From NCBI GenBank assembly GCA_022842935.1, contig JALHOP010000004.1, positions 186,001 through 250,000 of the forward strand: a DNA stretch of 64,000 nt, in the 5' to 3' direction. The stretch is from Myxococcota bacterium. GTDB lineage: Bacteria > Myxococcota > XYA12-FULL-58-9 > JALHOP01. Below the pieces are notes generated by a model, which was given only the letters and a program-made list of their open reading frames with translations, had not been told where the DNA came from and did not search any database. Positions within the stretch are counted from its first letter, which is position 1. Each line of letters starts with the position of its first letter. The translations under genes and the position numbers were made by a program. Positions 1 through 8,645 of this stretch are shown piece by piece.

Positions 1-107
1 CCATCGCGGTCGCGACGCACCTGGCCCTGAACGGACAAGACGAAGAAACGCGAGGCGTGGCCACACGACTCGCACACGAAGCGAAAGCGCGAAAGGGAGC
101 GAGCTGA
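1..107 (+). CDS. C-terminal end of an unidentified protein (partial)
   Basis: An open frame enters from the left edge (first full codon at base 3) and stops with TGA at 105-107. The visible 34 residues are hydrophilic and Ala/Arg/Lys-rich towards the end, ending in KARKGAS. Its stop overlaps the ATG of the next gene as TGATG, which suggests translational coupling. The fragment is too short to assign a family. Confidence 0.6.
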   Translation, partial: IAVATHLALNGQDEETRGVATRLAHEAKARKGAS

Positions 108-3100
108 TGCGACGAATCGTTGGTAACGAAGGACCTCGCGAGCGGCAGCCGCTGTCCGATGCCGGCCGCGCCGGGAAGACTCCCGCGCGGGGTGGCGCCA
201 ATCGCACGGACACCCGGACCCCGACGTTGCCTCCTCGCACGTCGCTCCCCACGAGCGCCTCCGATACGCGCAGCGGCCGGACCGCGGCGCCTGCGGGAGC
301 GAGCAGCGTTGCAGGCGGCCTGCACGATCTTGTGACTGCTCTGGCGGACACCACGCCGGCCCTTCTCCCCATGCAGACCGCTCCGCGCCGCGATTTGCAG
401 GGAGAGGTGACTGGGCATCTGCGCCGGGTGGTCGGCAAGAAGAACCAGCTCGAAGCGACTTTTCACCCAGACGACCGTGGGTTGAAGCCGCTGGTCCTGC
501 ACCCGCAAGACGCGCAGGGGATCGCCGAGGGTGGGCGCATCACCATCCAGGCCACCGAGGGGGGGCTTTCGCTAGTGACCCGGTCGACCGAGAAGGTCTT
601 CAGCATGGTCGGTCGCGTCGAACGCGACGGACAGGGCCTTGCATTGGTCGCGCGCGATCCCAGAGCGCCACTACAGCGCGTGCCGCTCGTCGGGGCGAGC
701 GACGCGATGCTCGGCAAGATGGTCCTTGCGCACGTCGAACAGCCTCTTTCGCAGGGTCGCACTGCTGAGATCCGCGAGACTTTCGCTGCCAACGAGAGCT
801 GGAAGATGAAGTTCACCGAGATCGCCGTCCATCGGGGCGTCGAGGCGACCTTCTCGAAGGCTTACCTTGCGGAGCTCGACAAGCTCATCGCGAAGTTCAA
901 CCCCGATGCGATCAAGGGGTACGTCGACCTCACTGACAAACCGTTCATCACAATCGACAATCCTTATTCGAAGGATCTCGACCAGGCGATGTGTATCGAA
1001 GACCACCCGACCATCAAGGGTGCGAGCGTCGTCTACTACGCCATAGCGGATATCAGCTATTTCTTCGGTTTGTCGGGCGGTGACAACGGCGCCATCAACG
1101 AGCGCGCACGACGTCTGCAAACCACCACCTACATGCCCGGCGTCGACATGCCGGTGCTGCACCGTGCGTTGTCCGAGAACCTCATCTCGCTGGGGGCCGA
1201 CGTCAAGCGCCCGTCTTTCGTCATCAAGTACACGGTTGGCGCCGACGGGAAGGTCTTGGACAAACCGGAGTTCATCGACGCGGTCGTGAAGAGCCAGCGC
1301 AAAACCAACTACGGCCACGCGCAGGACTATCTCGACGGCAAGGTGAAGGTCGACGATCCGGTGCTCAAGAACGCCTACGACCGCTTGAAGGTCGTCGGCG
1401 GGGCGCTGCTCGAGCAGGCGAAGTTGCGCGGCATGATCACGGCGCCCGAGGGTGAGCGCTGGGCCAACATCGATGCGAAAGGGGAGCTGGTGCTCGAGCG
1501 TCGCGGCCAGCGCTGGATCGAGGAGGCCAACGCGCAGATCTCGATCACTGCGAACGCGCTCGTCGGCGAATTCCTCGTCGCGAACAACGCGCCTGCATAT
1601 CATCGCATCCACAAGGCGGCAGACGCGAAGCGTCTCACCTTGGCGCGTGACGCCGTCCGCACGCTCGGCGTCGATTGGCCTGACGGAGTGTCGCCGGCCG
1701 AGATGCTGGCGAAGCTCGACCGCGCGATGCCAAAGTACCGCGCGGTGCGCAACCTCGTGCTGCGCGCGCAGCCCAAAGCGATTGTTTCGGCAGACCCGAC
1801 GAGTCACGAGGGGCTCAAGGTTCCGCACTACGTTCAGGTGACCGCGCCGATGCGGCGCGAGCGCGACGGACGCAACCATACCTTCGTGCGACAAGTCCGC
1901 GATGGCGAGACGCCCGACACCAGCCGCGGCGGCGAGGTGCTCGACTCCTCCGAGGTGGCGCAAGCGCGCGATGGCCGGATCGACCGCGAGGTTCGCGAGG
2001 TCATCTCCGCGAAGGCCTTGGAAGACTTCAGCGGCAAGGTTCTGAAAGGCGAGGTCACCTTCGTCTCGCCGCGCGGCTTTGAGGTGTATTTCCCCGAAGC
2101 TGACATCGAACGGTTCGTCGCGCTGCCGGGGCGCAACCGCCTGGAAGAGAACGACACCGTCTTGCGCTCGGACGGCGGCAATCCCATCACCGTACGGCTC
2201 GGCGAGACGATGGATCTGCGTATCGGCCGCGTCAACGCCATGGAGGGTGCCGCAGAGGTCGTGCCGCTCTCCGCGCAGGCAGCCGAAGCCAAGAAGCCTC
2301 GGCCTGCGTCCGGCATGCAGCCGCTCGACCAGGTGCGCGGCGACGGGTTCAAGTCACCGCTCGTGGGTCAGCGCGTAACCACCGAGGGTATCGTCACGTC
2401 CGTGAACCCCGTCGGCTTCTACATGGAAGCACAGGGCAGCGTCGCGGGCGGCATCCTCGTGCGAACGCGTGGCGCCCGCGTCATGCCGGGTGACGTCGTG
2501 CGTCTCACTGCGACGGTGCGTGAGAGCCGCGACGCCAACAACGAGTACGCGCGCACCCTGGTCGAGCTCGTCGAGGCCACTCCGCCGGAGCGGATTGGCA
2601 CGGCGCCTCTGCCTACTCCCGTGGACCTGTCGAAGCTTGGGCCACCACCCTCCGATGCTACTGGCGCGACGGAGTTCTGGCGTAAGCTGCTCGGTCGCAC
2701 GGTCAGCATCGGTCGCGCCAAGGCAGTGAGCCCCTCGAACCGCTTCGGCGACCTCGTGGTCCTGCCTGAGACATGGAAACTACCCGCCGACCGCTTCAGC
2801 CGCTTTGGCGGAATCCTCCATCGCGAGGGGGTCGAGAACTTCACCAAGGCGAGCCTCAAATTCCGCGACTCCGCCGGCAAACCACCGCCACTTTCGGTCG
2901 GCGCGGTGCTAACCGGTGTGACGGGTGTCGTTGGCTATCGGTCTGGTGACTTTCAGGTCGAGCTCACCGAACCACCGAAGGTCGAGGGCAACCCGCCACT
3001 CACCAGCGAGGTGACGAAGCTCGTCGGCGACGCCGACCACTACACGATAGCCAGCGTCAACATGCTCAACATCAACCCGATGGAGCAGGAACGTGGCCGC

Positions 3101-3898
3101 CGTCTCGCCAAGCGCATCGTCGAGAACCTGAAGTCGCCGGACGTCATCTCTGTCCAAGAGATTCAAGACAACGACGGGCCGAAGCAGAGCGACGTCGTCA
3201 AAGCGGACGAGACCTTCGAGATGATGCTGCGCTTCATCAAGGAGGCGGGTGGGCCCGAATACGCCTACATCGACGTTCCACCGATGAACGGCAAAGACGG
3301 CGGTGAGCCTGGTGGCAACATCCGCTGCGGTTTCTTCTATCGCAAAGACCGCATTACCCACGACCCGGCGAGCGTGAAGCGATTGGGCGAGGGCAAGCCC
3401 GCGTTCATGGACTCGCGCAAGTCGTTGGTTGCCCGGTTCGCCTTCGCTGGCGAGACCTTCGAAGTCGTCAACAGCCACTTCGCGTCACGCCGCGGCAGTA
3501 CACCTTGGAACTCAGAGCATTCGCCCATCGTCGGGGGCGCCGAGAAGCGGCTTGGCCAAGCGACCACCAAGCGCGAGCACTTCGAAGAGGTGCTGAAAGC
3601 CGATCCAAACATCGACGTGTTCGGCGTCGGCGACGCGAACGACACGGAATCGTCGCCTACGGTCAAGGAGCTCACCAAGGGGGGGCTCGCAAACCTTAGC
3701 GTCGAGCTCGTCGAACCTCAGGATCGCTTCGACTACAACTACCGCGGCACGCAGCAGGTCTTGTGTCCCGTGATCAGCAGCCCGGCTGTACTCAGGGAGC
3801 GGCGCGTCGAAATGCAGTACATCCATGCGAACTCGGTCAGTCCGCTCGATGACTCGGACCACGACCACATGGTGCTGCGTGTGAAGAAGCGGGGCTAG
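107..3898 (+). CDS. RNB-type exoribonuclease fused to ExeM/NucH-like EEP nuclease
   Basis: The 1263-residue protein carries two nuclease modules. Residues ~1-75 look disordered. Residues ~95-210 resemble the cold-shock-like OB folds that precede RNase II/R catalytic domains. The RNB domain follows (~270-640): TID at 284, then KDLDQA with D290 and D292, and TAPMRR at 579-584 supplying the catalytic arginine region. The fourth RNase II aspartate is Gln293, the DLDQ form I recall from some RNB subfamilies. An S1/OB-like segment lies at ~650-725. From ~745 the layout matches secreted ExeM/NucH nucleases: an OB fold with GIVTSV and GFYME, then an endonuclease/exonuclease/phosphatase domain with N985, E1018 (VQE), GDAND at 1175-1179, and SDHD with H1252. 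No signal peptide is visible, so a cytoplasmic enzyme is likely. The family assignments are firm; the joint function is inferred. Confidence 0.9.
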   Translation: MRRIVGNEGPRERQPLSDAGRAGKTPARGGANRTDTRTPTLPPRTSLPTSASDTRSGRTAAPAGASSVAGGLHDLVTALADTTPALLPMQTAPRRDLQGEVTGHLRRVVGKKNQLEATFHPDDRGLKPLVLHPQDAQGIAEGGRITIQATEGGLSLVTRSTEKVFSMVGRVERDGQGLALVARDPRAPLQRVPLVGASDAMLGKMVLAHVEQPLSQGRTAEIRETFAANESWKMKFTEIAVHRGVEATFSKAYLAELDKLIAKFNPDAIKGYVDLTDKPFITIDNPYSKDLDQAMCIEDHPTIKGASVVYYAIADISYFFGLSGGDNGAINERARRLQTTTYMPGVDMPVLHRALSENLISLGADVKRPSFVIKYTVGADGKVLDKPEFIDAVVKSQRKTNYGHAQDYLDGKVKVDDPVLKNAYDRLKVVGGALLEQAKLRGMITAPEGERWANIDAKGELVLERRGQRWIEEANAQISITANALVGEFLVANNAPAYHRIHKAADAKRLTLARDAVRTLGVDWPDGVSPAEMLAKLDRAMPKYRAVRNLVLRAQPKAIVSADPTSHEGLKVPHYVQVTAPMRRERDGRNHTFVRQVRDGETPDTSRGGEVLDSSEVAQARDGRIDREVREVISAKALEDFSGKVLKGEVTFVSPRGFEVYFPEADIERFVALPGRNRLEENDTVLRSDGGNPITVRLGETMDLRIGRVNAMEGAAEVVPLSAQAAEAKKPRPASGMQPLDQVRGDGFKSPLVGQRVTTEGIVTSVNPVGFYMEAQGSVAGGILVRTRGARVMPGDVVRLTATVRESRDANNEYARTLVELVEATPPERIGTAPLPTPVDLSKLGPPPSDATGATEFWRKLLGRTVSIGRAKAVSPSNRFGDLVVLPETWKLPADRFSRFGGILHREGVENFTKASLKFRDSAGKPPPLSVGAVLTGVTGVVGYRSGDFQVELTEPPKVEGNPPLTSEVTKLVGDADHYTIASVNMLNINPMEQERGRRLAKRIVENLKSPDVISVQEIQDNDGPKQSDVVKADETFEMMLRFIKEAGGPEYAYIDVPPMNGKDGGEPGGNIRCGFFYRKDRITHDPASVKRLGEGKPAFMDSRKSLVARFAFAGETFEVVNSHFASRRGSTPWNSEHSPIVGGAEKRLGQATTKREHFEEVLKADPNIDVFGVGDANDTESSPTVKELTKGGLANLSVELVEPQDRFDYNYRGTQQVLCPVISSPAVLRERRVEMQYIHANSVSPLDDSDHDHMVLRVKKRG

Positions 3899-3929
3899 CG
3901 CGTCGCGACTCTGGACCCCGGCGTTCGGC

Positions 3930-4823
3930 TCAGCCGGCCTCGCGCTCGCGCAGGAAGCTCCCGAGCACCTGCGCGGGATCGGCATCGGTGCGTACCTCGC
4001 GGTAGTCGATGCCGGCTTCGCGCAGGGCGCGCGACGTTCGCGTGAGGAACTCGCGCATCTCTCTGACGTAGGCGTTGCGCAGCGTGCGCGGGTGAACGAA
4101 GAGGCGTCGGTCATCTTCCATCGAGACGAAGGTCGACGGGTTCTCGTAAGGAAAGTCGATCTCGACCGGGTCGAGCAAGTGCAGCAGGGCGATGTCGTGG
4201 CGGCGCGCTGCCAGGCGACGGAAGGCGTCGAAGAGTCCTGGGTTCGGATCGAAGAGGTCCGAGATGATGACGAGCAGCGAGCGCCGTCGGCTGCGCTGTC
4301 CAAATTGGTCGAGAGCCCCGACCAGGGACGTCTCGCCGGCCGGTTCGAGCTGGGCGAGCAAGCGCATGACCTCGACGAGGTGCACGCTGGTCGCGCGGGC
4401 CGGCAGCTCGTCGCGGACCGTCGTCGCGAAGGTCACCACGCCGCTCGCGTCCCCTTGGCGTAGCGCGAGGTAGCAGAGGGCAGCGCCGAGCTTCTTTGCG
4501 TATTCGAGCTTGGGTTCGCGCTCGGGTCCCGCGAAGGCCATCGACGCAGAGCCGTCGACGAGCAGCTCCAGAGTGATGTTTGTCTCGTCTTCGAACTGTT
4601 TGATGTGGTAGCGGTCCGTTTTAGCAAACGCGCGCCAGTCGATGTGACGGATGTCGTCACCGGGTGTGTAGAGCTTGTGCTCGCTGAACTCGATGCTGCT
4701 CCCGCGCCGGAGCGAACGGTGGCTGCCAGCCAGGGCGCCGCTGACGATGGTGCGAGCCGCGAGCTGCAGTGTCTCGATGTCGGAGAGGAGCTGCGGTGAC
4801 AGCTCGAAGCCAGCGTCGCTCAA
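3930..4823 (-). CDS. DUF58 / von Willebrand A-like protein
   Basis: This 297-residue protein has the DUF58 hallmark PGDDIRHIDWR (54-64), followed by a vWA-like fold. The MIDAS metal site looks complete: DGSAS at 90-94, a Thr near 165 and ISD at 187-189. DUF58 proteins are usually encoded beside MoxR AAA ATPases and are thought to act with them as chaperone-like or metal-insertion modules. Here the start codon overlaps the stop of the MoxR gene by 4 nt, so the two are almost certainly co-translated. There is no transmembrane segment, unlike many DUF58 proteins. The client protein is unknown. Confidence 0.9.
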   Translation of the reverse strand: MSDAGFELSPQLLSDIETLQLAARTIVSGALAGSHRSLRRGSSIEFSEHKLYTPGDDIRHIDWRAFAKTDRYHIKQFEDETNITLELLVDGSASMAFAGPEREPKLEYAKKLGAALCYLALRQGDASGVVTFATTVRDELPARATSVHLVEVMRLLAQLEPAGETSLVGALDQFGQRSRRRSLLVIISDLFDPNPGLFDAFRRLAARRHDIALLHLLDPVEIDFPYENPSTFVSMEDDRRLFVHPRTLRNAYVREMREFLTRTSRALREAGIDYREVRTDADPAQVLGSFLREREAG

Positions 4824-5842
4824 ACGACGCCCTCGAGGACCTTGGCGACGATGTCATCGGCCGACACCTTGCGCGCCTCGGCGTGGAAGTTCGTTAGTAC
4901 GCGATGGCGGAGCACAGGGTACGCGAGCGCCTTGATGTCGCTGCCGTCGACGACCGGCCGGCCTTCGAGGATAGCGCGCGCTTTGGCTGCGAGGACGATG
5001 TGTTGTGAAGCGCGTGGACCGGCGCCGTAGGTGACGAACTCTTTCACCTCGGCGGGGGCCTGCGGATCATCCGGGCGGGTGCGTCGGACCAGGCGCACGG
5101 CGAGCTCGACGGAAGGCTCCGAGATGGGTACCCGCATGACCAGGTCCTGGAAGGCCAGGATCTCCCGCGGCCCGAGGATCTTTCCGACGCCCGCGTGGGG
5201 AGCCGAGGTTGTTCGACGGACGATCTCGGCCTCTTCCACCGCCGACGGATATTCGACGTGCAGCATCATCATGAAACGGTCGAGCTGCGCCTCGGGAAGG
5301 GGATACGTACCTTCTTGCTCGATAGGGTTCTGCGTCGCGAACACGTGGAAGGGCGCGTCGAGCGGATAGGTGCGCCCCCCTGCCGTGACGCGCTGCTCTT
5401 GCATGGATTGAAGTAGGGCCGCCTGGGTCTTGGGCGGGGTGCGATTGATCTCGTCGGCAAGGAGGATGTTGCAAAAGACGGGACCCTTGATGAAACGGAA
5501 GGCGCGGCCGCCCGAGGCGTCGCTCTCGAGGATGTCGGTGCCAGTGATGTCCGACGGCATGAGATCGGGTGTGAACTGGATGCGGTTGAACGAGAGATCC
5601 AAGACGTCAGCGAGGGTCTGGATGAGTAAGGTCTTCGCGAGACCGGGAACCCCGACGAACAAGCCATGACCGCGCGCGAACAAGGTGATGAGCAAGTGGT
5701 CGATGACGTCGCGTTGACCGATGACACGCTTGCCGATCTCAGCGTGGATGCGGTCGCGCGCCTGCCGGAGCTCGGCGACGCGTTCGCGGTCACCCGCGAC
5801 TGGGACCGGAGGAGGGGAGGCTTGCGAGATCGGAATAGCCAT
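4820..5842 (-). CDS. MoxR-family AAA+ ATPase
   Basis: This is a MoxR-type AAA+ ATPase of about 340 residues. It has the MoxR-style Walker A GVPGLAKT (64-71), Walker B/DEINR at about 130-134 followed by TPPKTQAALLQSM, and the QNPIEQEGTYPLPEAQLDRF region typical of the family. I chose ATG at 5842; an in-frame TTG three codons upstream (5851) is possible. MoxR ATPases usually help mature or regulate vWA-domain partners, which fits the overlapping downstream DUF58 gene. Only the two-gene module is present; the usual extra vWA/BatA-type membrane proteins are not adjacent. Confidence 0.93.
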   Translation of the reverse strand: MAIPISQASPPPVPVAGDRERVAELRQARDRIHAEIGKRVIGQRDVIDHLLITLFARGHGLFVGVPGLAKTLLIQTLADVLDLSFNRIQFTPDLMPSDITGTDILESDASGGRAFRFIKGPVFCNILLADEINRTPPKTQAALLQSMQEQRVTAGGRTYPLDAPFHVFATQNPIEQEGTYPLPEAQLDRFMMMLHVEYPSAVEEAEIVRRTTSAPHAGVGKILGPREILAFQDLVMRVPISEPSVELAVRLVRRTRPDDPQAPAEVKEFVTYGAGPRASQHIVLAAKARAILEGRPVVDGSDIKALAYPVLRHRVLTNFHAEARKVSADDIVAKVLEGVV

Positions 5843-5858
5843 GTGCTTCAACGCTCAC

Positions 5859-6575
5859 TCAAACGGGTTTCAGTGCCAGGTGAAGAGCCGCCCCGAATAC
5901 CGTGAGCGGCACACCGACTGCGAGGCCCGAACGTGCTAACCAGCTTATCACCTCGTCGGTGCGGCTGGGCTTGAAAGGGAGTCGTAGCTCGGCTGGCAGG
6001 GCTGCCTCGGTCGCGACGAACTCTTTGGGGATCCTCCCCGAGGTAATATTGGCGTCGATCATCCGCATGCGCACCCTACCTACGACGTCCCAGCCGGCGG
6101 GCGCATCAGCGACAACCTCATCGGCGAGGATGAGCAGCCCCCCGGGTCGAACGCTACGGGCGAGCGATTCGAGCACCAAGCGCTTCTCTGCGTCGTCCCA
6201 ATGATGCAGGGCGAACGAGCAGAGCACGAGATCATAGGAAAGCGGTCGCGTGATGCGCGCCAGGACCTCAGGCGTGCGGAAGTCGTCGCAGATGGCTGCT
6301 GCGACGCGCGAGCCCACCACAGCCTGTGCCGCGGCGAGCATCTTTGGGGCGCCATCGACGAGCGTCACGCGGGCTTCGGGGTGGCACGCCGGGGCGACCG
6401 CGACGATGGCCGAGCCGGGACCGCAACCGAGGTCGAGGACGTCGCGCGGTCGTAGGTCGAGCGCTCGAACCGCTTCGAGCATGGCGTTCAGACAGGGCAC
6501 GTAGCCAGGCACGATAAGGGGCCACATCGTCGAATACGCATCGACGATGCGATCGTAGCGGGCGAAGCTGGTCAT
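5859..6575 (-). CDS. class I SAM-dependent methyltransferase
   Basis: This 238-residue protein has a Rossmann-type methyltransferase core: motif I DLGCGPG (48-54), acidic motif II ending at D74, and LCSFALHHW as post-motif region. The layout (FARYDRIVDAYS at the N terminus, RPGGLLILADEVV mid-protein) resembles small-molecule or ubiquinone/menaquinone-type methyltransferases. The substrate cannot be told from sequence. It lies just upstream of the MoxR gene on the same strand (16 nt to the ATG chosen there) and may share its transcript, though no functional link is apparent. Confidence 0.8.
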   Translation of the reverse strand: MTSFARYDRIVDAYSTMWPLIVPGYVPCLNAMLEAVRALDLRPRDVLDLGCGPGSAIVAVAPACHPEARVTLVDGAPKMLAAAQAVVGSRVAAAICDDFRTPEVLARITRPLSYDLVLCSFALHHWDDAEKRLVLESLARSVRPGGLLILADEVVADAPAGWDVVGRVRMRMIDANITSGRIPKEFVATEAALPAELRLPFKPSRTDEVISWLARSGLAVGVPLTVFGAALHLALKPV

Positions 6576-6619
6576 ACCGGCGCCATGCTCGCGCGCCGCG
6601 CCCAGCGAGTCAATCGGGG

Positions 6620-7642
6620 TTACTTCGCGGTCGCGACCCCGTGTTTCTGCTCTTCGGCCTCGAGGGCATCGAAGGCCTGCTGCGCGTGCTGCCGTACCGA
6701 GTCGACGGTTTGCTTGGTGAGCGTCTTGGCTTTGTCGAGGCTCGCCGCGACGATCTCGAGCGGGTAGGCGCAGCCGTACCCGTAGGTGCTACGCTTGCGG
6801 CGCTGCGGACCGATACCCTTCGCGTCGTACCAGAAGCGCGTCACCACGACGCCCTTGGCGACCGCTTGGTGAGACGAAACAGTCATCGACTGGACCGCCT
6901 GAAAGTCGACGCGCGAGAGCTCTTCGAAGTAGTTCGAGACCAGGCTCGTCACGGTGGTTGCGAGCTGAGCGCGAACGTCTTCGACGACGTTGGCGAAGGT
7001 CATCTCCGCTTGGAAGGTGGGCTGGGAGTAGCCGACGGCGCAGTAGCGGCCATCCTTTCGCTTGCCTGCCTTGTTGATCCACTTGGGAACGACGTCGGGC
7101 GAGCTCACCGGCGGATCTTGTTGTCGCTTGCTGTTGAATGCTTTAGCGGACACATGGAAGGTCTCCGCGGCTTTGGCCTTGGGGATGCAAGCCCAGCCGT
7201 AGACGAAGCCCTTCTCGCCGTATGGTCCTTTTCCCTCGTCGTCGGTCCAATATTCGACCTCGGCTGCGCCATCGACCTGGGCCACGAGCTCTTCGTCGAC
7301 GTGCACGACGCGCGCGTATTGCACGTCGTCGCCTGCCATGGTGGCGTCGTCGATCATCGCTTCTTCGACTTGCGTGCCAATGATGCCAGCGAGGTTCTGC
7401 ACCGCGCGCTCACGCGCGTTCATCTTCGGGTAGGGCGAGGTCTCGAAGCCCGCGCCCGAAATACCGAGGCCGCAAAGATGCGTGTCGTCTCCCTTCATCG
7501 AGCGCACCCATTTGGGCATCGACGGGTCGTCTGCCTTGGGCGCAGCAACGACGGGCTTGCTCCCCGATGGAGTACATCCAGCGAGGGCGATCAGCAGCAA
7601 CGGGGAGATTCGGACGACGCACCGGGGGAAGTGCTCTCGCAT
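6620..7642 (-). CDS. LPP20-like lipoprotein with two repeat domains
   Basis: The 340-residue protein starts with a lipoprotein signal: basic N-region, hydrophobic core and lipobox LAGC with C23. It then has two similar units, each opening with PKW(V/I) (MPKWVRS; VPKWINK) and continuing with a CGLG/CAVG strand and an R-A-x-x-xL-A helix. This is the LPP20 lipoprotein arrangement. The second unit ends in YGYGCAYP and a helical tail. The likely location is the inner leaflet of the outer membrane, facing the periplasm. It is divergent from another lipoprotein gene at 7794; the 151-nt gap must hold both promoters. Confidence 0.8.
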   Translation of the reverse strand: MREHFPRCVVRISPLLLIALAGCTPSGSKPVVAAPKADDPSMPKWVRSMKGDDTHLCGLGISGAGFETSPYPKMNARERAVQNLAGIIGTQVEEAMIDDATMAGDDVQYARVVHVDEELVAQVDGAAEVEYWTDDEGKGPYGEKGFVYGWACIPKAKAAETFHVSAKAFNSKRQQDPPVSSPDVVPKWINKAGKRKDGRYCAVGYSQPTFQAEMTFANVVEDVRAQLATTVTSLVSNYFEELSRVDFQAVQSMTVSSHQAVAKGVVVTRFWYDAKGIGPQRRKRSTYGYGCAYPLEIVAASLDKAKTLTKQTVDSVRQHAQQAFDALEAEEQKHGVATAK

Positions 7643-7793
7643 CGAGGTAGAAGAATACGCTAGTTGCCCGCCGCGTCCCAGCGTTATCGATTTTTCGAGT
7701 GACCTCCCTGGCCCCCGTCAACGAGCTGTATTACAGCCGGTGCTGCCGTCCGGCAGACAGCCAGGCCTTGGCGGAACGAAAAAGGAACAGTGT

Positions 7794-8567
7794 ATGCAAC
7801 TGCGCTTCTTGTTGGTGGGTTTGGCCGTCGTGGGTCTCGGGGGCTGCCGGTCGACCAAGCCCGGCACTCACGTCGAGGTGATGGACGAAGGCGGCACCAA
7901 GGTCTACGTCGCCGGCGCCGCGGGGCCTGGAATGAACCAGGGGCTCGCTTGCGATACGGCGGTGAGCCGTACGGTGGCCGCGATCGCGCTGCGTTTCACC
8001 CAGGACAACGACGATATCCAAGAGGCCGTTGCGAAAGACGTCGGGGTCGAAGACGGTCGCGTCTTCCTCGAGCGTTTCGCCCGCGCAAAGATGCAGAGCG
8101 CTGCCGTTCAGGACACCCGGTTCAACCCGGCCGAGCACCTTTGCATGGCAACGGTTCGCTGGACGCCGCCCGTCTTCGTAAAGGACGCCGTCAAGGAGTA
8201 CGCAGAGGAGGTCAAGGCCCAAGAGTATGCTGCGATGCATCCCAAGGACGGCAGCGCAGCGCCGGCCGCTTCGCCGGCGGTTGCTCCGACCACCTCACCC
8301 ACGCCGCAACAGCCGAACCCGGTCGTGACCGCGCCTGTGCAGCCAGCACCACCTCCTCCTCCGGCCCTGCCCGAATGCCCGAAGGAGAAGGGCAAACTCG
8401 CCAAAGCCGACGAGGCCATGCAAAAGGCCCAGGACGAGCTGAACGAGTGCTTGCGACGTACCAACAACAACACCAAGACCTGCTCGCGCTATCAGCTCTA
8501 CGTCGACCAGGCCGCCGCCAAACAAAGGTCCGCCCAAGAGGCGTTGACTCGCTGCATCAGTCGCTAG
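7794..8567 (+). CDS. putative lipoprotein, Pro-rich linker and Cys-containing helical C-terminus
   Basis: I set the start at ATG 7794 because AAAGGA lies just upstream (7780-7785) and the product begins with a clean lipoprotein signal ending in LGGC (C18). The 257-residue protein then has a globular part (~30-150), an Ala/Pro/Thr-rich linker (~155-195) and a helical C-terminal segment with paired cysteines (ECP, ECL, TCSR, RCISR) that may form disulfides. The open frame extends upstream to 7482, but that part is antisense to the neighbouring lipoprotein gene. I recognise no family. The divergent lipoprotein gene at 6620-7642 suggests shared envelope regulation. Confidence 0.75.
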   Translation: MQLRFLLVGLAVVGLGGCRSTKPGTHVEVMDEGGTKVYVAGAAGPGMNQGLACDTAVSRTVAAIALRFTQDNDDIQEAVAKDVGVEDGRVFLERFARAKMQSAAVQDTRFNPAEHLCMATVRWTPPVFVKDAVKEYAEEVKAQEYAAMHPKDGSAAPAASPAVAPTTSPTPQQPNPVVTAPVQPAPPPPPALPECPKEKGKLAKADEAMQKAQDELNECLRRTNNNTKTCSRYQLYVDQAAAKQRSAQEALTRCISR

Positions 8568-8645
8568 CCTTTTCGACGCCATTGCTCGTGAGGCTTGCAG
8601 CGGGGTTAGCCGTGAGGGCTGGGAGCCGTTAAACTCGAAAGGACC

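Noticed and set aside
671-1963. 430-codon open frame on the minus strand inside the RNB gene
   Set aside because: It is antisense to strongly conserved RNB motifs and arises from high-GC codon structure; the product has no recognisable domain.
6641-7663. Long plus-strand open frame antisense to the LPP20-like lipoprotein
   Set aside because: The minus-strand protein has a signal peptide and duplicated domain; the antisense translation is rich in Arg/His/Val with no features.
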